Source of the DNA: a virus
IMG/VR virus record: IMGVR_UViG_3300042465_001781
Coordinates: 1-61,730 of that record
Length of the DNA stretch: 61,730 nt
Direction: 5' to 3' (one strand)
The position numbers and the translations under genes are program-made. Below, piece by piece: positions 38,746-47,294 of this stretch (positions are counted from its first letter, which is position 1; every line of letters starts with the position of its first letter). The notes under the pieces were generated by a model, which did no database searches, was not told the DNA's origin, and saw only the letters and a program-made list of their open reading frames with translations.

Positions 38746-41054
38746 GCTACTCACGTCGGCAACTTTACGCATTTGGCGAACCCCTCGGCGAATCTATTAC
38801 TCGTAAAGAGGGTGGTCGTGTTGTTTGCGGTGATGGCGGCGGCGGTAGTTCTGCTCCATCTACAACTACGCAAGTATCCGAACTCCCAGATTGGGCTAAA
38901 GGTTACGCCAAAGATACGTTGGCTAAGACCGCCGCGTTGACAGATGTAAACCAGAACCCGTATCAAGCCTACGGTGCGGAACGCATTGCTGGTTTTAGCC
39001 CGATGCAGCAGCAAGCACAGCAAAAAGCCGCCGGTATGCAGACTTCGGGTGCTACTGGTTTTGGTACTCAACTCGCGGGCGCAGCGGGCCTCGGCGCTCT
39101 TGGCGCTAGTTACGACCCTACGCAATTCCAAGCTGGGCAATTTGGTGGGCAAGAAGCGCAGCAGTACATGTCTCCGTACATGCAGAATGTTGTTGATATC
39201 CAGCAGCGTGAAGCTCAACGTCAGGGCGATATTGCAGGCACTCAGCGCGGCGCTCAAGCTGTAAAGTCTGGTGCGTTTGGTGGTGGTCGTCAAGCCATCA
39301 TGGAAGCCGAAGCCGCCCGTAATCTGGCAACCCAGAAGGGCGATATCCAAGCGCAGGGTTTGCAGTCGTCGTACCAACAGGCTCAGGCGCAGTTCAATGC
39401 AGACCAAGCCCGCCGTATGCAGGCGCAGCAGTTGGCAGAGCAGTCCAAGCAGTACGGTGCTGGTTACGGTATGCAGGGTCTTCAGACTGCCCTCCAAGGT
39501 GCGGGTCAGTTGGGTGCACTCGGCCAGCAAGAGTTTGGTCAGGGCATGGACATTAATAAGCTGCAAGCTGGTTACGGTGCTCAGCAGCAGGCTCTACAAC
39601 AACAGGGTCTGACTCAGGCGTATCAAGACTTCCAGAACCAGCAGAACTACCCGTACAAGCAGTTGGGCTTCATGTCTGACATGATTCGTGGTTTGCCGCT
39701 CGGTCAGCAGTCTACGCAGCAAGTGTACGAAGCTGAACCCGGTATGGCTCAGCAGATCGGCTCTATTGGTATGGGCGCTATGGGCCTGTCCAAGTTCATG
39801 GCTGAAGGCGGCGAAGTTAAGAGCTACAAAGTCGGTGGCGGTGTAGACAGCCAAGAAAACGTAGCCGACATCGTTGACTCGTTGTCCCCGCAGCAGATGG
39901 CTAAAGGACTGGAGGCTGCACAAGCCCGTGGTGACATGAACCAGATCAGAGCCATCCAAGATGAGATGGGGTTTCAAGCCTCGCTCAAGCGTGGTCTGGC
40001 TGGCACTGTGACTCCTGACATGGCCCAGCGTATGGCTGGCGGCGGCGCTGTTGCGTTTGCTAAGGGTGGCACTCCTTCTATCAGCGAAGCACTTGAGCGT
40101 ATGCGTAGCGCCGGTAGCTACACCCCACCTACTTCTGAAGAAACCGTATCCGGTATACAGGCTCAGATGCCCGGACTTAAAAGTCTATACGGCGAGAGCA
40201 AAACCGCTCCATATACGGAAGAAGTTAAAGCTGAACGCGCAGCACTCAAAGCTGGTCGGCCTGAAGACGAAGCTGCTGGTTGGTTTGCCGGTGCTGAAGG
40301 AATGCTCAAAGGTCGGGGTATTGCCGCTGGTCTTGCAAATGCGCTGCCTGCCTTCGGCAAAGAAGTAATCAAGATGAAGCAGGAAAACCGTAAAGCCGAT
40401 CAGCTTCTGCGTGCTTCTGAGATTCAATTGGCTACCGCAGATCAAGCCCGTGCTGATGGCATGGTCGGCAAAGCTACAGAGCTTGAAAACAAAGCTCAGA
40501 CTATGGCCCAGAAAGCCGCTGAGATGAAAAGCAACGTGGCTGAGAAAGAAGCGACGATTGCCGCAACTATCCGTGGTCAGGATGTGCAGGCTGCTACCAG
40601 CGCAGCGGCGTCCGCGAAGCCGACGGACTTGGACAAGCAGACACGCATCCGCTACGAAGCTGCGTTGGAAGCAGGAGAGCCAGCAAACAAAGCCACTATG
40701 TCCAAGGCTGCTCAGCAAGCAGCAAGCGATCTGGGTCGGTATCCCGGTGAGCAACGGGCTGCGGCTGCGGAAGATAAACTGAACCAAGCTGCGTTGCAAA
40801 AAGCGCGGGAAGCTGTGGACAGCGCAAAGATGTACGACCCTGCTTGGAAGGCCGCAAAAACTGCTAAAGACTCTGTGGCTATGGAGCGGCGCGAGAGTGA
40901 GATGATTGCGCAGCGTATGAAAGCCCCCGCTACTGGTGCCGCCGCTGCTCCGTCTACCACCCCAATTAAAATTGCTAACAAAGCTGAGTTTGATAAACTG
41001 CCAAGCGGTACATCATTTATCGCACCTGATGGTTCGATCCGCACTAAACCGTAA
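38742..41054 (+). CDS. Internal virion / ejection protein, Gln-rich (770 aa)
   Basis: It starts four bases before the GNAT-like stop. A glutamine/alanine-rich helical body (QQQAQQKAAGMQTSGATGFG, LAEQSKQYGAGYGMQGLQTA) is followed by FMAEGGEVKSYKVGGG and AFAKGGTPSISEALERM, then a coiled coil (ELENKAQTMAQKAAEMKSN). This matches internal proteins ejected by podoviruses to build a channel through the envelope. Confidence 0.7.
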   Translation: MSYSRRQLYAFGEPLGESITRKEGGRVVCGDGGGGSSAPSTTTQVSELPDWAKGYAKDTLAKTAALTDVNQNPYQAYGAERIAGFSPMQQQAQQKAAGMQTSGATGFGTQLAGAAGLGALGASYDPTQFQAGQFGGQEAQQYMSPYMQNVVDIQQREAQRQGDIAGTQRGAQAVKSGAFGGGRQAIMEAEAARNLATQKGDIQAQGLQSSYQQAQAQFNADQARRMQAQQLAEQSKQYGAGYGMQGLQTALQGAGQLGALGQQEFGQGMDINKLQAGYGAQQQALQQQGLTQAYQDFQNQQNYPYKQLGFMSDMIRGLPLGQQSTQQVYEAEPGMAQQIGSIGMGAMGLSKFMAEGGEVKSYKVGGGVDSQENVADIVDSLSPQQMAKGLEAAQARGDMNQIRAIQDEMGFQASLKRGLAGTVTPDMAQRMAGGGAVAFAKGGTPSISEALERMRSAGSYTPPTSEETVSGIQAQMPGLKSLYGESKTAPYTEEVKAERAALKAGRPEDEAAGWFAGAEGMLKGRGIAAGLANALPAFGKEVIKMKQENRKADQLLRASEIQLATADQARADGMVGKATELENKAQTMAQKAAEMKSNVAEKEATIAATIRGQDVQAATSAAASAKPTDLDKQTRIRYEAALEAGEPANKATMSKAAQQAASDLGRYPGEQRAAAAEDKLNQAALQKAREAVDSAKMYDPAWKAAKTAKDSVAMERRESEMIAQRMKAPATGAAAAPSTTPIKIANKAEFDKLPSGTSFIAPDGSIRTKP

Positions 41055-41062
41055 GGCACACT

Positions 41063-44000
41063 ATGGCAAACAATTGGTGGGAAGAAGCACCGCTGGCAGA
41101 ACAAAAATCTGACGAGTGGTGGCAAGCAGCACCACTTGCTAAAGCCGCAGAAAAAGAAGAGCGCCCTGAAGATCAGTCCATCCTTCGCAGCGTAGCCGAC
41201 ATCCCACTTAAAGGTGTGTCTGGTGCAGTCACGGGCGTGCGCCTTATTGCCGACGCATTTGGTGCGGGTAACGAAGTGTCGAACACTCTCAAGGGTGCTG
41301 AAGATTGGGTTGGCGCTCTCTATAGCGCACAGTCCAAAAAGGATTCCAAAGAAGTCGCCCGCATTATGAAGGATGCCGAAGACAAAGGCATGGGCGAACA
41401 AGTCGCTGCGGCTATCAAAGCATTCTCCGTTGCCCCTGTAGACCTCGTTTCCAATGCGTTGGGTACATCAGCCCCCGCTATCATTGCTGGCCTTGGCGCT
41501 ACGTTGTTTGGTGCACCTGTGCTTGTGGGTACAGGTATAGCTGCCGGTGTCGGCTCAACTATGGGTGCAGGTACGGTTAAGGGCTCCATCTACGATGCGG
41601 TCAAAGAAGAACTTGCTAAGACGGATATGCCACCCGAGCAAGTAGAAGCTCGCGCTAAGTTGGCTCAAGACTACGATGGTCAGAACCTCGGGCTCATTCT
41701 TACTGGCGCTGCCCTCGGTGGCATTGGTGCGACTACCGGCTTTGAACCTGCCGCTGCTCGTCAACTAGCTAAACAAATTGCTACAAAAGGAGCGAAAGCT
41801 GAAGCCGTGGCTATTGCAGCTAAAGAAGCTACAGAAGAAGCGGCCAAACGTGGTGTCATCAAGCAAGGTGCTGTAACAGGCGCAAAAGAGTTTGCTGGTG
41901 AAGCGGCGGAAGCAGGGCAAGAACAAGCAGCGCAAAACATTGCACTTCAGCGGGAAGGTTTCGACGTACCTACTATGCGTGGTGTAGTGGGCGCAGCTAC
42001 CCTTGAGGGTATGGCTGGCCTTGGTTTGGGTGCTGTCGGCGGTGGTCGAGAAGCTGCTCGGGCCAGAAAAGAATTGGAGCTTGAAAAAGCTGCCGCAACG
42101 ATTGATGCGGTTAACAGAGGCACGACCACAACAGTGCGGCCCCCAGCAGCAGAGGGCGAAGCACCTACCGTCGAAACTGTGCCTGCTGGTCAGCCAGACC
42201 CAGAGCGCGTGGCTCAGCTTGCCACCGTATTTAAGGAGATGAAGCTTTCAAATCCTGAAGAAGCCGCTATTGAACAGGCCACTGTAGAAGCCGTAGAGGA
42301 CCAAGAATATGCGAGTGCCCAGAGAGAAGCTCAAGGAGCAGCAACTGCTGTCGGACCTGTCGTCGAACCAAGTGGAGTTGGCGCTGGAGTGGCTGCACAG
42401 CCCGGTACAGAGCCCGCCCCCGGAGGAGTTGGAGTCCCTGAGCCAACTGGAATGGTTTCTGCTGGACCGGATGTTGGCGAGCCTGTTGCACGAGAAGCAG
42501 CAGAACCGGCTGCACTGACTCCCCTTGAGACCGCAATCGCCGAAGCCGACAAGATAGCCACTGAGCAATTCCAGCCTGTCGAAGAAGCCATCGCTGAGTT
42601 GCAGACGCCTGAAGCTGCGCCTGTTGCGGAAGAAGCTGTGCCTGAAGCTGTGCCTGTTGCGGAAGAGGTTGCGCCTGAAGCTGCGTTGGAAATAGCACCA
42701 GATGCTACGACCCAAGAGATAGCAGAACAAGTTGAAGTTACACCCGAAGTTGCTAAGACTGTTGCCGACATCGAAGCTGCCTCCACAGCAGTAGTCACCC
42801 CCGAAGCCCCGAAGAAAGGGCGTGGTCGTCCTGCGCTTACTGAAGAACAGCGGATAGCCAACCGTGCTGCTACTAAGGCTGCGTACAGGAACAAGGGCAA
42901 AGCTGCCGCCGCTGTGTCGTCCACAACTGACACGGCCATCGAAGCACTCAACACAGCCCTTGCTCCTATTGACGAAGCAAAGATTGAGACTGACGAGCAA
43001 CTGTCAGAAGCTGAGACAAACAAGCGGGTTGATAAGGTCAAGGCCATCAAGGCACTGCTCACGCTGCAAGAGTCTCTTCCAGCAACGGACACTGCACGGG
43101 GTCGCATAACTGCTGCCCTTAAAAACTCAGCAATCAGCGCAAAAGAAATCGCTGACGTAAGAACTGGTATGGCGTACGAGAAGAGCAAAGTTTCTCGCTC
43201 TGAAAAAGGTGGCAAAGCCGACCAGCCAGACGAAGGCTTCTCCAAAGCCACTACCGGAACGCAGGCACTTGCACGGGTCATAAAGACCGGCGACGCATTC
43301 CAAAAGTTTATCGCTCAGCGTTTGCGCGGCTTTGTTAAAGATGTAGAGTTCATCGTCATTGAAAAAGGTGACCCTGTTCCAGAACAGCTTCGCCGGAACA
43401 TGAACGACTGGAACGCCGCACGAGGGTTGTTCATTGAAGACCTACCTGCTAAAACTCGCAGGGTCTATGTGCGTGGTGCTAGCTTCGGGGCCGACCAAGG
43501 TGTAAACAACATCACAGTGCTGCATGAGTTGCTGCACGCTGCCACAAATCAAAAGCTATCCCTTGGCCTAGCGGCTATAGCCAATAAATTTTCCCCCGAT
43601 GCGCTGTTGACTAGGGCTACGCGAGCGTTTACCCGCGTGATGATGAACGCAAGTGATGCGTATGAAACTATGGATGCAGCGGGTAAAGTGCCTGATGACC
43701 TCCGTGCGTTGGTGGAATCCACTCTAGACATAGACGAGAACGGTAAGCCATACTTTAAGATTTTTGAATTGCATCAAGAGTTCTTGGCCTACGGCATGAC
43801 TGAGCCTGTGATGCAAAAGTTTTTGATGACCGTAGATGCTACGCAGGCTAAGGGCTCGGCATTCAACCGTTTTGTCCGTGCCATGATGGAATTCTTTGGG
43901 GTCGGCGAAAAAGACTTTAGCGCCATGACCGACTTGGTATTGATTACCGACAAGATTCTCACGGCACAGAAGACACCCACCATGCAGAAGCTGGAGCGGA

Positions 44001-47000
44001 TTGAGCGTGGCGAAAGCTATGAGCAAGTCTTTGCCTCGGCTAAACAGACCCGTGCAAAAGTTGACAAGACCGTTGAGAAGCTGGAGAAATCTACCTTTGC
44101 CGATAGCATTAAGTCGGGCGGCACCATCGAGCAGTTGGTGGGTATGCGCAACATGGAGCAGTTCCTTGACGTGCTTACAGATAGCAAAGTCTGGTTGAAA
44201 GACAACGTGATGCAGCAGTTGCTCCCAGCGTTGCAGACTGAAGCTCTTGTGCGGTGGGCGGGCAAACTTGGCATTGGCGGCATAAAAGAAACGTGGGCTG
44301 GCATCAACAAGATGAACGCCATGCGTAACAAGGCTAAGAACGCCATATTTGAAACCGCTGAAGACCTAAACAACCTCGCAGCAAAAGACGCCAAGCAGTA
44401 CATAGCGCTTGGCAATGTGATGCACTACTCAACGATCACATCGAAGGACCCCAATAAGGTTACGATAGATCGAAATCTGACTGAGTTGTGGGGCCGACTG
44501 ACTCCAGAAAACAAGAAGCTCTACAACAAGGTGCGCGAGTTCTACGCAGATAACCACAAGGCGTATCACGCAGTCCTTGAAGAGCAGATTGAAGCGTCCG
44601 GCCTGCCCGGTAGCGCCAGCGACCCTAAGTCGCCAAAAGGTAAGTTGATTGCCTCCATCAAGCAGATGTACGAGGACGGCACGAAGCTGTATCCGTACTT
44701 CCCACTGATGCGCTACGGGCAGTACTGGGTGCGCGTGGGCAAGGGCAAAGCTCGTGAGTTCCACATGTTTGAGAGCCAGTTCGACCGCGATAACTTTGTG
44801 AAAGATCGCGTTGAACAACTGAACGCTGAGACCGGCAACACGCGCACTAAAGCTGAGATGATGGGGGGTGGTGATATTGACGAAGGCAACGACCTGTCTA
44901 GCGCACGTAAGAACGATGTAGCTGCCAGTGAGATGCTGAAAGAAATCTTCAACACGCTTGAGGCTAAGCCTGTGACCAGCGTCACTGATGACTTCGGTAA
45001 TGTCGTCGGCAGTACGGCTACTTTGAACATGGACAAGCTCAAGGATGACATCTACCAGATGTACTTGCAGACTCTTCCAGACCGCAACTTCCGTAGGCAG
45101 TTCATGCACCGCCAAGGTGTAGCTGGCTTCTCAGGTGACATTCACCGCAACTTCGTGGCTACTGGTACGAACATGGCAAACCAGATTGCGCGTATCAAGT
45201 ACGGCCCTGAAGTCATGCGTAGCCTTGAGACTGCCACTGCTTCCCTAGAAGGTAACCCAGACAAAGCACGGCTGGGTGATTTTGTTTCGGAGATGCGCTT
45301 GCGGGCGGAAGAACAAGTGCGACCTTCCTCAGAAGATAGTCTTGGATTCCAAGTGTCCAACCTTGCGAACACTACCGCCTTCTTGTGGATGATGACCTCC
45401 ATTAAGACTGTGGTGGCCCAGTTCACCGCTGTGCCTATCTTCGTTGCCCCAGTGCTTGCATCTAAACACGGCACTGTCAAAACCGCCGCTGCACTTGCTA
45501 AGTCACTGAATGTGTTCAACGGTGTCGGTGTGACCAAGACTAACCCTGATGGGTCTACGAGCTACACGATGCCGAGCATGTCGCAGCTTAAAGGTCTGAC
45601 GGCAGATGAGAAGCTGGCTACCCAGTACATGCAGGACTTCGGTATCAGCGATACCACGATGGCCTTTGACTTGGGTAACCGCCGTGACGTGCCGACTAAG
45701 TTGGGGCAGAGCAAAGCTCGCCGTATCGCCAAGGCTACTACCAACACAATGACTGCGCTGTTCCACCACTCGGAGCGGATGATTCGTGAAGTGACCTTTA
45801 TGACTTCGTACCGTCTTAACCGAGAGAAACTTGGAGATATACCCGGTGCACATGAGTCTGCGCTAGAAGCAGCTACGCAAGAAAGCCACGAAGCGCTTGG
45901 TAACTACCACGCATCGAATCGCCCACGGGGCCTTGCGGCAAGCAAATCGCGTGAAGTGCTTATCAACGCTAGCAGTCCAGTCGGTCGCAGTCTTTTGCAG
46001 TTTAAGATGTTCCCGGCGTTTGTGACTACGTACTTCATCCGTAATGCGTACAACATGTTTAAGGGTTTGACTCCTGAAGATCGCAAGCAAGCAAAGGTTC
46101 AATTGTTGGGTTCACTCGGCATGTCGTATGCACTGGCTGGCTACGTCGGCATCCCCGGCATCAGTATGGCTATGGGTGTGTTGCAGGGTTTGCTGAACGC
46201 CAGAAAAGACGATGATGAGGATGACCCGCTTGAGGGCCGCGACCTTGAGTTCTGGTTCCGCAACGTGTGGCTCCCTCAGACTTTTGGAAACGTAAAAGTT
46301 GGCGGTCATACGCTTGACGAGTTTCTGGATAAGGGTTTGATTACTGGTCTGACTGGCTACGACATTACCAGTAGCATGTCGATGAACAACATGTGGTTCC
46401 CAGACGTTAAGGAGCAAGCTACTGCCCAAGCCGAAGTAATTGACTACGGAGTGTCTTTGCTCGGCCCCAGTGCCTCACTTGTAAAGCAAGCGGCAAAAGG
46501 TGTTGACTACTTCAGCCAAGGCAAGATTCTTCAGGGTATGGAGCAGTGGGCTCCGGCACTCTTCCGTGCTCCGTTGACCGCTGTTCGGTATAGCCGAGAA
46601 GGTGCACAGACTACTACAGGTGCATCTATCAAGGACGCTGAAGAGTTCACCATCGGGCAGTTGATGGCGCAGTCGGCGGGCTTTGCTACTGAAGGACTTC
46701 AGGCTCGGCGTGAGGCCATCTTCAAAATCCAAGGTTTGATGTTGGAAGCTAAGCGTGAACGCTCAGACTCACTTGCTAGGTTGGATTTGGAAATTACCAA
46801 AGGTTCTGACGATGCTGTTGAGAAGGCTATCGACAAGATCATCAAGTACAACAGCAAGAACTACTGGGACCCAATCACATCAGACCAGATCAGCCAGTCC
46901 ACCAAAAAACGTATGGAGCGCAGGTTGATGTCTGATCGTGGATTCCCAATCGACAAGAAGTACTATCCGCAAGTCATGGACCTGCTGGAGCCAAGCTCCA

Positions 47001-47029
47001 AGAAACTGGAACGCGAAGTCAGCAAATAA
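41063..47029 (+). CDS. Giant internal virion protein with HELLH motif (1988 aa)
   Basis: The N-terminus has a tandem Trp motif (NNWWEEAPLA, DEWWQAAPLA). A hydrophobic Gly/Ala region (about 130-170) is followed by a Glu/Ala/Pro/Val-rich linker and an AT-hook-like stretch (KKGRGRPALTEEQR). ITVLHELLHAATNQK places HExxH at residues 821-825, a zinc metallopeptidase-like site. The rest is helical, with membrane-like stretches near the C-terminus (SMAMGVLQGLL). It probably enters the cell with the DNA and may open the envelope. Confidence 0.8.
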   Translation: MANNWWEEAPLAEQKSDEWWQAAPLAKAAEKEERPEDQSILRSVADIPLKGVSGAVTGVRLIADAFGAGNEVSNTLKGAEDWVGALYSAQSKKDSKEVARIMKDAEDKGMGEQVAAAIKAFSVAPVDLVSNALGTSAPAIIAGLGATLFGAPVLVGTGIAAGVGSTMGAGTVKGSIYDAVKEELAKTDMPPEQVEARAKLAQDYDGQNLGLILTGAALGGIGATTGFEPAAARQLAKQIATKGAKAEAVAIAAKEATEEAAKRGVIKQGAVTGAKEFAGEAAEAGQEQAAQNIALQREGFDVPTMRGVVGAATLEGMAGLGLGAVGGGREAARARKELELEKAAATIDAVNRGTTTTVRPPAAEGEAPTVETVPAGQPDPERVAQLATVFKEMKLSNPEEAAIEQATVEAVEDQEYASAQREAQGAATAVGPVVEPSGVGAGVAAQPGTEPAPGGVGVPEPTGMVSAGPDVGEPVAREAAEPAALTPLETAIAEADKIATEQFQPVEEAIAELQTPEAAPVAEEAVPEAVPVAEEVAPEAALEIAPDATTQEIAEQVEVTPEVAKTVADIEAASTAVVTPEAPKKGRGRPALTEEQRIANRAATKAAYRNKGKAAAAVSSTTDTAIEALNTALAPIDEAKIETDEQLSEAETNKRVDKVKAIKALLTLQESLPATDTARGRITAALKNSAISAKEIADVRTGMAYEKSKVSRSEKGGKADQPDEGFSKATTGTQALARVIKTGDAFQKFIAQRLRGFVKDVEFIVIEKGDPVPEQLRRNMNDWNAARGLFIEDLPAKTRRVYVRGASFGADQGVNNITVLHELLHAATNQKLSLGLAAIANKFSPDALLTRATRAFTRVMMNASDAYETMDAAGKVPDDLRALVESTLDIDENGKPYFKIFELHQEFLAYGMTEPVMQKFLMTVDATQAKGSAFNRFVRAMMEFFGVGEKDFSAMTDLVLITDKILTAQKTPTMQKLERIERGESYEQVFASAKQTRAKVDKTVEKLEKSTFADSIKSGGTIEQLVGMRNMEQFLDVLTDSKVWLKDNVMQQLLPALQTEALVRWAGKLGIGGIKETWAGINKMNAMRNKAKNAIFETAEDLNNLAAKDAKQYIALGNVMHYSTITSKDPNKVTIDRNLTELWGRLTPENKKLYNKVREFYADNHKAYHAVLEEQIEASGLPGSASDPKSPKGKLIASIKQMYEDGTKLYPYFPLMRYGQYWVRVGKGKAREFHMFESQFDRDNFVKDRVEQLNAETGNTRTKAEMMGGGDIDEGNDLSSARKNDVAASEMLKEIFNTLEAKPVTSVTDDFGNVVGSTATLNMDKLKDDIYQMYLQTLPDRNFRRQFMHRQGVAGFSGDIHRNFVATGTNMANQIARIKYGPEVMRSLETATASLEGNPDKARLGDFVSEMRLRAEEQVRPSSEDSLGFQVSNLANTTAFLWMMTSIKTVVAQFTAVPIFVAPVLASKHGTVKTAAALAKSLNVFNGVGVTKTNPDGSTSYTMPSMSQLKGLTADEKLATQYMQDFGISDTTMAFDLGNRRDVPTKLGQSKARRIAKATTNTMTALFHHSERMIREVTFMTSYRLNREKLGDIPGAHESALEAATQESHEALGNYHASNRPRGLAASKSREVLINASSPVGRSLLQFKMFPAFVTTYFIRNAYNMFKGLTPEDRKQAKVQLLGSLGMSYALAGYVGIPGISMAMGVLQGLLNARKDDDEDDPLEGRDLEFWFRNVWLPQTFGNVKVGGHTLDEFLDKGLITGLTGYDITSSMSMNNMWFPDVKEQATAQAEVIDYGVSLLGPSASLVKQAAKGVDYFSQGKILQGMEQWAPALFRAPLTAVRYSREGAQTTTGASIKDAEEFTIGQLMAQSAGFATEGLQARREAIFKIQGLMLEAKRERSDSLARLDLEITKGSDDAVEKAIDKIIKYNSKNYWDPITSDQISQSTKKRMERRLMSDRGFPIDKKYYPQVMDLLEPSSKKLEREVSK

Positions 47030-47057
47030 AAAAGCCCCCGGTTTTTACGCCGGGGGC
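47028..47057 (-). terminator. Leftward-directed terminator at the convergent junction
   Basis: GCCCCCGG (47034-47041) and CCGGGGGC (47050-47057) form an 8-bp stem. Reading leftward it is followed by six T residues; reading rightward there is no T-run. It should stop early-arm transcripts before they run antisense into the ejection genes, and may partly stop the late arm. Confidence 0.8.
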
Positions 47058-47099
47058 AATGTGGCTAGAGGACCACCAAGGAGACGGCTCCAGTCTACT

Positions 47100-47294
47100 C
47101 TAGGTGCGCCACACGCGCAATCCCTTGATACCTTCTACGATCACCACCTTGGTGATGATCTGGATTTTCAGTCGGCGACACGTAACTGCTAGGGCTTCCC
47201 TTGCCTCCCTGTGGTTGATGCAGGGGACAAAGAAAGAGTAGCCGGGCCTGAACTTGGCCCAGTTAATCCTGTACGCTACTGTCTCGATCTTCAT
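47100..47294 (-). CDS. Small conserved early protein (64 aa)
   Basis: The start MKIETVAYRINWAKFRPGYS was chosen to limit overlap with the primase end. SFFVPCINHREAREALAVTC followed by LKIQIITKVVIVEGIKGLRV is a compact pattern known to me from small phage proteins encoded after replication genes. It is the last gene of the leftward arm. Function unknown. Confidence 0.7.
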   Translation of the reverse strand: MKIETVAYRINWAKFRPGYSFFVPCINHREAREALAVTCRRLKIQIITKVVIVEGIKGLRVWRT

